64,000 nt of DNA from Lachnospiraceae bacterium MD308 (lineage in GTDB: Bacteria; Bacillota; Clostridia; Lachnospirales; Lachnospiraceae): contig KE159796.1 of the NCBI GenBank assembly GCA_000403475.2, forward strand, positions 901,736-965,735. The letters run 5' to 3'. The stretch's first letter is position 1, and each line of letters starts with the position of its first letter. Shown here in pieces: positions 16,308 through 25,718 of this stretch. Both the position numbers and the translations under genes were made by a program. Under the pieces are notes generated by a model. That model was given only the letters and a program-made list of their open reading frames with translations. It did not search any database and was not told where the DNA came from.

Positions 16308-17587
16308 TACAGTTTTACAAGCCCTTCCCTGACCAAATATTCCAAAGACTTAAGGATACCAAGTTTCGCGTGAGGCCAGGTGAGCCCTCCTTGAAAATAA
16401 ACCGCAAACGGCGGCTTGATCGGGCCGTCTGCACTAAGCTCAATGGACGACCCCTGGACAAATGCGCCTGCCGCCATAATCACATCGCTGTCATAGCCGG
16501 GCATCGCCCACGGCTCCGGTGTCACATAGGAATCTACCGGCGCCGCCGCCTGAATCCCTTTACAGAAAGCGATTACTCCTTCCGGCGTCCCAAGCTCCAC
16601 CGCCTGAATAATGTCGTGTCGGCTTTCTGTGCCGTCAGGCACCACCTTAAACCCTAGCTTCTCGTAGATATTGGCAGCAAGAACGGCTCCCTTCAAGGCA
16701 CTGGCAACCACGGTCGGAGCCAGAAAAAGTCCCTGGTAAAAAGACTGCATCACTCCAAGAGACGCCCCCACTTCTTTTCCAAGCCCCGGAGAAGTCAGCC
16801 GATAGCCGCAAGACTCGATCAAATCCTTTCGGCCTGCAATATACCCGCCGATAGGCGCAAGGCCGCCGCCGGGATTCTTAATAAGAGAGCCTACTACCAT
16901 GTCTGCCCCTACATCGCTTGGCTCCCGCTCTTCCACAAACTCTCCGTAACAGTTATCCACCATACAGATAATCTCCGGCTTTATCTCTTTGACAAAACGA
17001 ATGACTTCGCCAATCTGCGACACAGAAAAGCTTGGCCTTGTCTGATAGCCCTTAGAGCGCTGGATTGTCACCATCTTTGTCTTATCATTTATCGCCGCTC
17101 TTATCCCGTCAAAGTCAAAATTGCCGTCGGAAAGCAAATCAACCTGCCGATAGGAAATACCGTACTCCGCCAAAGACCCGTTAGACGGCCGGATACCAAT
17201 AACTTCCTCCAATGTGTCATAAGGCTTTCCGCCTGCCGACAAAAGTTCATCCCCTGGTCTTAAGTTCGCGCCAAGCGCCAGCGCTAACGCGTGCGTTCCG
17301 CAGGTGACCTGAGGGCGCACCAAGGCACTCTCCGTATGAAACACAGAGGCATACACCGCTTCTAGCGTATCCCTTCCCACATCGTCATACCCATAGCCGC
17401 TGGCAAAGTGAAAACAATCTGCGTTCACCCGGTTTTCCTGCATCGCTTTGATAACTTTAAGCTGGTTATATTCAGCCATTTTATCAATTGCATCAAAGCG
17501 CTCCTTTAAATTCCTTTCAATCGCAGAACCAAATTCTAACACGGACGAGCGGATGCCTATCTCTTGATATATATCATTTGTCTCCAT
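16307..17587 (-). CDS. Aluminium-resistance/methionine gamma-lyase-like PLP enzyme (COG4100)
   Basis: A 426-residue fold-type I PLP enzyme of the family annotated as aluminium resistance protein (B. subtilis YnbB). The glycine-rich HFASGYGYDD segment, the VDNCYGEF aspartate region and the SLIKNPGGG motif, whose lysine is the likely PLP anchor, are present. It probably acts on sulfur amino acids, but no substrate is proven. In many Firmicutes the gene lies near miaA, as here (miaA is about 2 kb upstream). The ATG at 17587 has only a weak ribosome site. Confidence 0.88.
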   Translation of the reverse strand: METNDIYQEIGIRSSVLEFGSAIERNLKERFDAIDKMAEYNQLKVIKAMQENRVNADCFHFASGYGYDDVGRDTLEAVYASVFHTESALVRPQVTCGTHALALALGANLRPGDELLSAGGKPYDTLEEVIGIRPSNGSLAEYGISYRQVDLLSDGNFDFDGIRAAINDKTKMVTIQRSKGYQTRPSFSVSQIGEVIRFVKEIKPEIICMVDNCYGEFVEEREPSDVGADMVVGSLIKNPGGGLAPIGGYIAGRKDLIESCGYRLTSPGLGKEVGASLGVMQSFYQGLFLAPTVVASALKGAVLAANIYEKLGFKVVPDGTESRHDIIQAVELGTPEGVIAFCKGIQAAAPVDSYVTPEPWAMPGYDSDVIMAAGAFVQGSSIELSADGPIKPPFAVYFQGGLTWPHAKLGILKSLEYLVREGLVKL

Positions 17588-17649
17588 AAAATTAAAACTC
17601 TCTTTCTATAATTGCTTCTTGCCAATCTATCCCAAAATAAAAATTTTAA

Positions 17650-19365
17650 TTACTCCGTCTGAAACATAACTTTACATTTTTTTACGTAACATGCAATCCC
17701 ACATCTTATAATTCTTTCCATCCCATCTAAATGCAGCCGTTTTGCATATCCGTTCTGCTCAATCTGCTTCATAGCTTTTTCACAGCAAGCCTCAAGTTTC
17801 CCATTTTCAGCATATTTCATCTCTATAATAATACCGGTTTTTTCAGAGAAAATCTCGATTGTTATGTCTGCGTATCCTTTTCCGCTTTCTCTATTAGAGA
17901 GCACCTTCCAATTATCCCTAAATCGCAACAGACCAAGGAGAAAACCATGATAAAAATTCTCCTTTAAGTCTTTTCTGATCGCGGTATCTCTGATACTTAC
18001 TGTTTCATCTAAATATTGCGCAAAAATTGTCTGTACCGTTACTTCATCTGCATCTTTGAATGCCTCACAGAACAAATTCAAACGAGTCTGGTCTTCCCTT
18101 GCTTTGTTTTGCATCCATATTCGTATCTGTGACATGAAAATATTATGAATTTCTTTGTTCGGAATAGCCAGTTTTAACATATTCCCCACAGGTTCTCCAT
18201 GCTGTGTTAAATATCCGGTGGCAAAAAGAATGCTCCACACATTTTCGATATTGTCATACAATTCTTTGTAAGTCAGCTCCTCTTTTATCTGTTTTATCAC
18301 AGATTCGCCGGCGATTAACTTTTCTATCTCATCCCTTGTCTCCGATGACGCTCTTTCAAGTAATTTCTTTATGATATCATTGCTGCTTGTATTGGTCCAA
18401 TAGTCCTGAGGTAAGAGATTTCGCTTTACCAGGAGTTTATCAATATAAAGAATGACATCCCACGGACAATATACATCCGTATCCCCAAAATGATAACCGT
18501 CGTACCATTCTTTTACCGTGTTATGCATATCACCAAGTTTATAATAATCCAGTATTTCTTTTACTTCATCGTCGGTAAATCCAAAATAAGAACTGCAATC
18601 TTTGTCCGTTATGGAAAAAATCTTCAAATTATTCAATCCAGTAAAGATACTCTCTTTTGACACTCTAAGACATCCTGTCAAAACTGCAAACCGCAGACTT
18701 TCATTTGTCTTGAGTGCCTGCTCAAATATATTGCGGATTAAAAGTATCATCTGCTCATAGTAACCTTGATCATTCGCCTTTGCCAAAGGGACATCATATT
18801 CATCGATCAAAATTATAACTTTTTTTCCATAATGCTTTTCCAACAATGCGGACAGTGTTTTTAAACTTCCCATCAACACAGCATCTGACATTGCATAGAT
18901 ACCTTTCCCGGTCTTATCCACGGTAATCAACTGGTCATACATCTCCCGTTCCCGGTCTGTAAGCCTGTCGCTTGTCAGCAGCTCATAAAATTTCAATGCC
19001 TCATTGCCAACAGCTTGGCACATCAAAGCGCGGGCTGTTGGGTAATCAGCTCCACTCACACTTTTTAAACTGATTGATATAACCGGGAACATACCCATAT
19101 ATTTTTTACAGAGTTCTGTTTCCTCCGAGATAACTAAGCCATCAAAAAGTGATTTATCACAGTTTATCTCAAAAAAGCACTTGAGCATCGCCATGTTAAG
19201 AGATTTTCCAAAACGCCGCGGACGGGTAAACAGATTTACTTTTCCACGCCTGCGGATGAAATCTCGAATCATCAACGTCTTATCCACATAATAAAATTCA
19301 TCTGTGCGAATCTCTTCAAAGCTTTCAACCCCAATGGGCAGCATCCGTTTTTCTAAATAGCACAT
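17650..19365 (-). CDS. AAA-ATPase-like protein with C-terminal PD-(D/E)XK nuclease domain
   Basis: A 571-residue protein from ATG 19365 (GGGGAAAA site); the frame is open 20 codons further but overlaps the preceding gene. The N-terminal AAA-ATPase_like domain has a P-loop (RPRRFGKS) and a LIDEYDVP Walker B. The C-terminal PD-(D/E)XK domain has YADITIE followed by IIIEMKY, which supply the D...ExK residues. The family is greatly expanded in gut Clostridia and Bacteroidetes. Its role is unknown; proposed roles include mobile-element or defence functions. It separates miaA and the small downstream gene from the PLP enzyme gene and may be a lineage-specific insertion. Confidence 0.9.
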   Translation of the reverse strand: MCYLEKRMLPIGVESFEEIRTDEFYYVDKTLMIRDFIRRRGKVNLFTRPRRFGKSLNMAMLKCFFEINCDKSLFDGLVISEETELCKKYMGMFPVISISLKSVSGADYPTARALMCQAVGNEALKFYELLTSDRLTDREREMYDQLITVDKTGKGIYAMSDAVLMGSLKTLSALLEKHYGKKVIILIDEYDVPLAKANDQGYYEQMILLIRNIFEQALKTNESLRFAVLTGCLRVSKESIFTGLNNLKIFSITDKDCSSYFGFTDDEVKEILDYYKLGDMHNTVKEWYDGYHFGDTDVYCPWDVILYIDKLLVKRNLLPQDYWTNTSSNDIIKKLLERASSETRDEIEKLIAGESVIKQIKEELTYKELYDNIENVWSILFATGYLTQHGEPVGNMLKLAIPNKEIHNIFMSQIRIWMQNKAREDQTRLNLFCEAFKDADEVTVQTIFAQYLDETVSIRDTAIRKDLKENFYHGFLLGLLRFRDNWKVLSNRESGKGYADITIEIFSEKTGIIIEMKYAENGKLEACCEKAMKQIEQNGYAKRLHLDGMERIIRCGIACYVKKCKVMFQTE

Positions 19366-19385
19366 CTGTTTTCCCCTGCTCCCTC

Positions 19386-19679
19386 CTACAGCGCATTCAT
19401 AATCTTTGTCTTTACTTCCGCGCACCTGGCATCGAATTCCGGATTGAGCGGTCTGATCTCCCGGATAATATCCGCCGCCAGTTCAAATCTTTTCAGATCA
19501 TAGAGAAGCGCCGCCTGATTCAGATTGTACCATGCCTGCTCCCCCTTCGTCTTAATATATGGCTCAAGCCCCATAAGCTCTTTATAGGCAGCTTCCGCAT
19601 TGTGACTGACTGCATAAAGCTCCATCAATGTATTCATCTTTTTTAAAAATTTCGAACCTCCGAATAATCTCTGTAACAT
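19386..19679 (-). CDS. Small helical (TPR-like) protein of unknown function
   Basis: A 97-residue protein that looks all-helical. The spacing of Ala, Tyr and Leu (AAYKELMGLEPYI, AWYNLNQAALLYDLKRFELA) resembles a pair of tetratricopeptide repeats. It starts at ATG 19679 behind GGAGGGAG and overlaps the 3' end of miaA by 37 bp, so the two are probably coupled. No function can be assigned. Confidence 0.65.
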   Translation of the reverse strand: MLQRLFGGSKFLKKMNTLMELYAVSHNAEAAYKELMGLEPYIKTKGEQAWYNLNQAALLYDLKRFELAADIIREIRPLNPEFDARCAEVKTKIMNAL

Positions 19680-20617
19680 ATAACTCCCTCCATATACGTT
19701 AACATTGTACTTAGTATCTTTTCTTCCTCGTAATCACAGGCCTGCTTATCGATCCAGATTACATCCCTTTCCCGTTTAAACCATGTAATCTGACGTTTGG
19801 CAAAGTGTCTCGTATCCCGCTTGATTCGATAGACTGCCTCATCAAGCGTACACCCGCCGTCCAGATAGTCAAGCATTTCCTTGTAGCCAAGCCCCTGCAT
19901 GGAGACCATATCTTTTGTAAACCCCTTACTTTTAAGCGCAAGGACTTCTTCCTCAAGCCCTTCTGCCAACATCTGGTCCACACGCTGGTTGATGCGCCCG
20001 TACAGGCGCTCTCTGTCATCATTTAACACAAAATAAAAAAATTCATAGGGCGACTCTTTCTTTCGCTCTGTCTCATTGTGCTCCGAAATCCGGGTGCCGG
20101 ACTGTAAGTAGAACTCAAGCGCCCGTATCACTCGTTTTACATTGTGAAAGTGGATTTTTTCCGCTGCTTTTGGGTCAACGGCCCGAAGCCTTTCATGAAG
20201 GGCCAAAGCCCCGTTTTCCCCGGCAAACTTTGCAAGCTCCTCCCGGTAAGAATTGTCTCTGTCATGCTCCGTAAAGTCAATATCATAGAGGAGTGCCTGA
20301 ATATAAAAACCAGTGCCGCCCACTACGATGGGGATATGGCCGTTCCTGTAGATTTTCTCCATAGCCTCCCTGGCCATCTGCTGAAAGCGTACGACATGAA
20401 ACTCCTCGTCAGGGCAGAGTACATCAATTAGATGGTGGGGAATCCCTTCCATTTCTTCCGGTCTTATCTTTGCCGAGCCAATATCCATCTCCTTATAAAC
20501 CTGCATGGAATCTGCAGAGATAATCTCTCCGCCCACTGCCTTCGCAAGCCCGATGGAGCTTTTCGTCTTCCCGACAGCCGTAGGCCCGGTCAGAATGATT
20601 AACGGTTTTTTCTTCAT
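19643..20617 (-). CDS. miaA: tRNA dimethylallyltransferase
   Basis: MiaA transfers a dimethylallyl group to N6 of A37 in tRNAs reading UNN codons, the first step completed by MiaB (encoded at 25719). The P-loop GPTAVGKTKSS opens the protein, followed by the ISADSMQVY substrate segment and the VGGTGFYIQALL motif. ATG 20617 is preceded by GAGG and sits directly against the mutL stop; the frame extends three codons to a TTG that is less likely. It forms a mutS-mutL-miaA unit, a common Firmicute order. Confidence 0.96.
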   Translation of the reverse strand: MKKKPLIILTGPTAVGKTKSSIGLAKAVGGEIISADSMQVYKEMDIGSAKIRPEEMEGIPHHLIDVLCPDEEFHVVRFQQMAREAMEKIYRNGHIPIVVGGTGFYIQALLYDIDFTEHDRDNSYREELAKFAGENGALALHERLRAVDPKAAEKIHFHNVKRVIRALEFYLQSGTRISEHNETERKKESPYEFFYFVLNDDRERLYGRINQRVDQMLAEGLEEEVLALKSKGFTKDMVSMQGLGYKEMLDYLDGGCTLDEAVYRIKRDTRHFAKRQITWFKRERDVIWIDKQACDYEEEKILSTMLTYMEGVICYRDYSEVRNF

Positions 20618-20618
20618 C

Positions 20619-22505
20619 TTACACAATCCTCTTGAATTTCTTTTCTAACTCCCGTCTGGACATGGCGATAATGGTCGGTCTCCCATGGGGACAATGATAC
20701 GGATTCTTAAGTGTCAGAAGCTCACCGATCAGCGTCTGCACCTCCGCCGCTGAAAGCTTCATCTTCCCCTTTACTGCCGCCTTACAGGACATAGACGCAA
20801 TCTTTTCATCAATAATGTCCGGCGACAGATTGCGGCTGATCTCATCGGACAGACTGTCGATCATTTCCATAAGAATCTCTTTCTTTGCGACAGAAAAAAG
20901 ATTGTCCGGAACTGCCCGTACCGCGTAAGATTCTTGCCCGAATTCCTCAAATTCAAACCCAATCTTTGTAAAACGCTCCATATAGCGTACAAAAACCTCC
21001 TGCTCCTGCATGGTAAGGTTCAGCACAATCGGCGGAGAAATCATCTGGGAAGTAAATTCTCTTGTCTTCATCCCCGCAAGTGTCTTTTCGTACAACACTC
21101 TCTCGTGTGCGGCATGTTGGTCTATAATGTATAGATTATCATGATACTCTACAAGCCAATAGGTGTCAAATACTTGCCCGATTAATTTATATTCTGTCTC
21201 TGCCTTGCGGTCAAGGAATTTTTCTTCAAAAAGGTCAAGCTGCTTGGGCGCAGGCTGTTCCTCTTCCTTTTCTGTTCGATAAGGCATCACCGTCTCACGA
21301 ATCCGCTCTGCCTGACGTTCCGGCTTAAACAGAGCACTTTTTCCTTTAACTTCCGCGGAAGAATTCTGTTCATGATAAGATTTCACCCTCTTTTTCATCT
21401 CTTCCATGAAATAATTCAGATCCCGTTCTTCCTTAGGCGGAATTTCTACTTTCAAAGACTCCTTCTCCGGGACTTCTTTCACCTCCGGCACATCCACGGT
21501 AATCTGAGGGATCATCTCTTTTTCATGCAGTCCGCTCTCCACTGCCTCATAGATAGCATTATAGACTTCCTGCTGGTTTCCAAACCGGATTTCCAACTTA
21601 GAAGGATGGACATTGACATCCACCAGCTCCCCATTCATCTCAATATGCAGCACTACAAAAGGAAACTTATGCTGCATTGTAAAGTCCTTATAGGCATCCT
21701 CAATTGCCTTGTAGACCATATTGTTTTTAATATAGCGGCTGTTGATAAAATAATTCTCGAAATTACGGTTCCCCCTGGAAATAATCGGCGCTCCTAAAAA
21801 TCCGGTGACGCGAATCCCATTCTTCTCATAATGGGCAGACAGGAGATTTCCTGCAATCTCCCTGCCGTAGATATGGTAGATAACATCCCTTAAATTACCG
21901 TTCCCGGAAGTATGTATCTTTGACTGCCCATTATTAATAAAGCGAAAGGAAACCTCCGGATGCGACAAAGCAATCCGAATCATCAAATCCCCTACATGGC
22001 TGGCCTCTGTCATGGCAGTTTTCAAAAATTTCCGTCGTGCAGGAACATTGTAAAAGAGCTGCCGGATTAAAAAAGTCGTTCCGTCCGGAGCGCTGTCATC
22101 CTCAAGACTCTCCTCCTTCCCCCCGGCAATGCGGTATCTTGTCCCAAAGATATCCTCCTTCGTCTTCGTCAAAAGCTCCACCTGGGACACCGCCGCGATA
22201 CTTGAAAGTGCCTCTCCCCGAAATCCTAACGAGCGAATGTGCAAAAGGTCGTCCACAGAGCGGATCTTGCTGGTAGAATGTCTGAGAAAGGCCGGCCGCA
22301 CCTCATCTTTTGAGATGCCGCAGCCATTGTCCGCAATGCGGATCAATGAAACCCCGCCGTCTTTAATTTCTACTGTAACCGAAGACGCTCCGGCATCAAT
22401 TGCATTTTCCACCAGCTCCTTCACAACAGAAGCAGGACGCTCAATAACCTCGCCGGCAGCGATCTTGTCGATCGTAATGGAATCTAGTACTTGTATTTTG
22501 CTCAT
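20619..22505 (-). CDS. mutL: DNA mismatch repair protein MutL
   Basis: A 628-residue protein from ATG 22505 (the GTG at 22514 in frame is less likely). The N-terminal GHKL ATPase has ENAIDAG, DNGCGIS and the GFRGEALSSIAAVS lid. A Glu/Lys-rich linker covers about 340-430. The C-terminal domain carries DQHAAHERVLYE, the DQHA(X)2E(X)4E metal-binding motif of endonuclease-type MutL, plus the ACKAAVK-like (SCKAAVKG) and CPHGRP motifs. It therefore likely nicks DNA itself, consistent with the absence of a mutH. Start and mutS stop overlap as ATGA. Confidence 0.97.
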   Translation of the reverse strand: MSKIQVLDSITIDKIAAGEVIERPASVVKELVENAIDAGASSVTVEIKDGGVSLIRIADNGCGISKDEVRPAFLRHSTSKIRSVDDLLHIRSLGFRGEALSSIAAVSQVELLTKTKEDIFGTRYRIAGGKEESLEDDSAPDGTTFLIRQLFYNVPARRKFLKTAMTEASHVGDLMIRIALSHPEVSFRFINNGQSKIHTSGNGNLRDVIYHIYGREIAGNLLSAHYEKNGIRVTGFLGAPIISRGNRNFENYFINSRYIKNNMVYKAIEDAYKDFTMQHKFPFVVLHIEMNGELVDVNVHPSKLEIRFGNQQEVYNAIYEAVESGLHEKEMIPQITVDVPEVKEVPEKESLKVEIPPKEERDLNYFMEEMKKRVKSYHEQNSSAEVKGKSALFKPERQAERIRETVMPYRTEKEEEQPAPKQLDLFEEKFLDRKAETEYKLIGQVFDTYWLVEYHDNLYIIDQHAAHERVLYEKTLAGMKTREFTSQMISPPIVLNLTMQEQEVFVRYMERFTKIGFEFEEFGQESYAVRAVPDNLFSVAKKEILMEMIDSLSDEISRNLSPDIIDEKIASMSCKAAVKGKMKLSAAEVQTLIGELLTLKNPYHCPHGRPTIIAMSRRELEKKFKRIV

Positions 22506-25156
22506 ACGTGCCACCTGTTCTTTAATTTGTTCTGTAACTGGTACAGCGTGTTAAGCGCATCAATCGGTGTCAGATTGCTGATGTCCAGGCTCTTAAGTTC
22601 TTCTATCACATCATCATCCTTCACCGTATCAAAGAGAGAGATCTGAGCCAAATCCACCTCGTCATATTTTTTCGTCTTAATCTTCGGCGCCGTCCCATGA
22701 ACAGCTATATCCTTGATCCGTGTTGTGATATCAGCGTGAATCAGTTCCTCCACGATCTCCTTTGCCCGTTCCGTTACAGTCTCGGGAACACCGGCCAGCT
22801 TTGCCACTTGGATTCCGTAGCTTTTATCCGCCCCGCCCTTCACAATCTTACGGAGAAATATGATGTCATCTCCCTTTTCTTTCACGGCAATACAGTAATT
22901 ATTAACGTTGTCAATCTTTCCCTCCAATTCGGTCAACTCGTGATAATGAGTGGCAAACAGCGTCTTTGCCCCAAGTAATTTACTGCTGCTGATATGCTCG
23001 ATGACCGCCCAGGCGATGCTTAGTCCGTCAAAGGTGCTTGTTCCCCGTCCGATCTCATCCAGGATCAGAAGACTTTTACTGGTGGCATTTCTTAAAATAT
23101 TGGCCACCTCCGTCATCTCCACCATAAATGTACTCTGCCCCGAAGCAAGATCATCCGATGCGCCGACCCTTGTAAATATCCGGTCCACCATCCCAATCTC
23201 TGCGGATGCGGCAGGTACAAAAGAGCCAATCTGCGCCATCAGCACAATCAGGGCAGTCTGCCTCATATAGGTAGATTTCCCCGCCATATTAGGCCCTGTA
23301 ATGATGGAAATCCTTTTTTTCTTATCGTCGAGATATGTATCATTGGTGATAAACAGATCGTGGGGTATCATCTTTTCCACTACCGGATGACGTCCTTCCT
23401 TGATATCGATAACCCCTCTCTCATTCATCTTCGGACACACATAGTTATTCTGTTCGGCGACTAACGCCATGGAGGACAAGGCGTCGAGCCTGGCGATCGC
23501 TTTCGCCGTATCCTGAATCCTCACGACTTGCGCGCCTATTTTATCACGCACTTCGCAGTAAAGCTGATACTCCAGCGCATACAGCTTGTCCTCAGCCCCG
23601 AGAATCGTATCCTCCAGCTCCTTTAATTCAGGGATAATATAGCGTTCGGCATTGGCCAATGTCTGTTTTCTTATGTAGTAATCCGGCACCATATTTTTAA
23701 ATGAGTTCGTAACTTCAAGATAATAGCCGAATATTTTGTTGTATTTGATCCGAAGGTTTTTAATCCCTGTTTTTTCCTGCTCCTCCTGTTCAAGCTTCGC
23801 AAGCCATTCTTTGCCGTCTGACTTGGCACAGCGCAGCTTATCCACCTCTTCATTGTAACCTTCTTTGATAATGCCGCCTTCCTTCATGGCAATTGGCGGT
23901 TCGTCGGCAATCGCCTGCTCTGTCAGCGTAAAAAGGTCTTCCAACGTGTCAAATTTCTTACAAAGCTCTTTGAGAAGAGGACTTTTCAGTTCACTTAATA
24001 TGTATCTGATATGCGGAAGCATAGACAGCGAACTGCGGAAGGAGATAATATCTCTCGGATTGGCAGACTGATAAGTAATCTTACTTACCAGCCGTTCCAG
24101 ATCATAGACCGGCGTCAGATATTCCCGGATTTCTTCTCTTGCAATAGCAGTATCCTTAAGCTCACCCACTGCCTGCTGGCGCTTTATTACCTCCGACTTA
24201 CTGATCAGAGGCTGTTCGATATACTTGCGCAGAGTACGCGCGCCCATCGCGGTCTTCGTCTTATCTAACACCCACAAAAGGGAACCTCGCTTCTGCTTTT
24301 CGCGCAGCGTCTCACAGAGCTCCAGATTACGCCGCGTGGAACTGTCCAACAGCATAAAAGCTCCCGTCGTGTAAGGCGTAAGCTTAGACAGTTGGGACAA
24401 CGAAGCAGTTTTCTGCGTTTCTTTCAAATACAAAAGCAGAGCGCCCGCCGCAATGACGCCGCAGTCATAATCCCCCAGGCCAAGCCCTTTAAGTGTCCCG
24501 GCATGGAAATGTTCTTTCAAAGAACGCCTGCACAGCGCATCGTCAAAATACCACGCTTCCAGCGAATAGATAATAATTCCGAGCCGTTCCCGAAGATCAT
24601 CAAAATCCATGCCGCTCATATAAAAAGCCTCATTGCAAATAAGCTCTGAGGGCATGAATTTAAAAATTTCGTCGAACAATTTTTCACTGCTGTTAATCTC
24701 CGTCATAAAGTAGTCGCCTGTTGTCACATCTGCCACTGAAAGCCCATAACGGTCTGCTATATATACAACACTCATAATATAGTTATTCTTCGTTTCATCA
24801 AGGGATTGGGTATCAAGATTAGTTCCGGGAGTGACGATACGCACTACGTCCCGTTTGACCAATCCCTTTACTGTGGCAGGATCTTCTAACTGTTCACAGA
24901 TTGCCACTTTGTAGCCCTTAGAGACCAGACGGTTTAAATACCCGTCCACTGCGTGATAGGGAACCCCGCACATCGGCGCTCTCTCAGGAAGTCCGCAGCT
25001 TTTTCCTGTCAGGGTGAGTTCCAGTTCCTTTGACACTTTAATTGCATCATCAAAAAACATCTCATAAAAATCACCCAGTCTATAAAAGAGAATGCAGTCA
25101 GGATAATCTTCCTTTGTCTTCATATACTGCTGCATCATCGGTGTCAATTCACTCAC
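22502..25156 (-). CDS. mutS: DNA mismatch repair protein MutS
   Basis: An 884-residue mismatch sensor. The mismatch-binding FYE motif is at residues 30-32 (GDFYEMFFDD). The Walker A GPNMAGKST is at 621-629, with the Walker B LILDEIGRGTSTFDG downstream and a C-terminal dimerisation tail. It starts with GTG at 25156, 8 bases after GGAG. A good promoter (25193-25221) lies just upstream, so mutS likely heads the mutS-mutL-miaA operon. Confidence 0.97.
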   Translation of the reverse strand: MSELTPMMQQYMKTKEDYPDCILFYRLGDFYEMFFDDAIKVSKELELTLTGKSCGLPERAPMCGVPYHAVDGYLNRLVSKGYKVAICEQLEDPATVKGLVKRDVVRIVTPGTNLDTQSLDETKNNYIMSVVYIADRYGLSVADVTTGDYFMTEINSSEKLFDEIFKFMPSELICNEAFYMSGMDFDDLRERLGIIIYSLEAWYFDDALCRRSLKEHFHAGTLKGLGLGDYDCGVIAAGALLLYLKETQKTASLSQLSKLTPYTTGAFMLLDSSTRRNLELCETLREKQKRGSLLWVLDKTKTAMGARTLRKYIEQPLISKSEVIKRQQAVGELKDTAIAREEIREYLTPVYDLERLVSKITYQSANPRDIISFRSSLSMLPHIRYILSELKSPLLKELCKKFDTLEDLFTLTEQAIADEPPIAMKEGGIIKEGYNEEVDKLRCAKSDGKEWLAKLEQEEQEKTGIKNLRIKYNKIFGYYLEVTNSFKNMVPDYYIRKQTLANAERYIIPELKELEDTILGAEDKLYALEYQLYCEVRDKIGAQVVRIQDTAKAIARLDALSSMALVAEQNNYVCPKMNERGVIDIKEGRHPVVEKMIPHDLFITNDTYLDDKKKRISIITGPNMAGKSTYMRQTALIVLMAQIGSFVPAASAEIGMVDRIFTRVGASDDLASGQSTFMVEMTEVANILRNATSKSLLILDEIGRGTSTFDGLSIAWAVIEHISSSKLLGAKTLFATHYHELTELEGKIDNVNNYCIAVKEKGDDIIFLRKIVKGGADKSYGIQVAKLAGVPETVTERAKEIVEELIHADITTRIKDIAVHGTAPKIKTKKYDEVDLAQISLFDTVKDDDVIEELKSLDISNLTPIDALNTLYQLQNKLKNRWHV

Positions 25157-25192
25157 ACTAAAATCTCCTCTTCTGTCTGTAATTGTGTTAAT

Positions 25193-25221
25193 AGTATAGC
25201 ATTTTTAAGGAAGATTTGAAA
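25193..25221 (-). promoter_or_regulatory. Probable SigA promoter of mutS
   Basis: On the minus strand TTTCAA (25221-25216), a 17-bp spacer and TATACT (25198-25193) lie 37 bp before the GTG start of mutS. This is close to the housekeeping consensus. Confidence 0.6.
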
Positions 25222-25229
25222 GGTAAAAT

Positions 25230-25646
25230 TCACAAAATATAATAGCGCGGCTTCGGTTCCTGATAGAGCCAGTACATCAAATAACCACTCAGGATAATGC
25301 CCACGGCTGCAAGCCCGGAAAAGATAATGATAAACGGCACACAGATCTGCCCAAATAGCTGCAGGGGCAACCTGCTGTAATCCCACACATTAAGATGCAG
25401 CCATTTATTGACAATGATCCCTGTGATAAATTCCATCGATGTCACAAATACCATGCACCGCAAAAGCTGGAGCCATAAAGGGTCCTGCCAGAGAAGCATC
25501 CGTCCCTGCACTGCAAAAAACACAAAGCAGATTCCCCCCAAAACAAACATGCTCCAATGGGAGAAACCTCGGAAAATCAACTCAAATGCGTAATATATAC
25601 AGCCTCCCACCGCCCATAAAAATAGATATTCACTTAATTTTTTCAT
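25230..25646 (-). CDS. CmpB-type putative ABC transporter permease (small membrane protein)
   Basis: A 138-residue protein with four hydrophobic helices and the YYAFELIFRG, EFITGIIVN and LNVWDYS segments of the family called ABC_trans_CmpB. Despite that name no ATPase or binding protein is nearby and a transport role is unproven. Similar small proteins are common in Clostridia. The ribosome site GAGGG is within the 3' arm of an upstream stem-loop (25649-25696). Confidence 0.85.
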   Translation of the reverse strand: MKKLSEYLFLWAVGGCIYYAFELIFRGFSHWSMFVLGGICFVFFAVQGRMLLWQDPLWLQLLRCMVFVTSMEFITGIIVNKWLHLNVWDYSRLPLQLFGQICVPFIIIFSGLAAVGIILSGYLMYWLYQEPKPRYYIL

Positions 25647-25648
25647 GT

Positions 25649-25696
25649 AAAAAACGCCCTCACTTATGTTCTTTTTACATAGTTTGAGCGTTTTTG
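25649..25696 (-). terminator. Stem-loop with T-run after miaB, overlapping the cmpB-like ribosome site
   Basis: On the minus strand AAAAACGCTCA pairs with TGAGGGCGTTTTTT (one bulged base) around a 22-base loop, ending in six T residues 5 bases before the next ATG. It fits an intrinsic terminator for miaB. The GAGGG in its 3' arm is also the only plausible ribosome site of the downstream gene. Confidence 0.65.
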
Positions 25697-25718
25697 TCCT
25701 ATAATATAGATGGTAATT

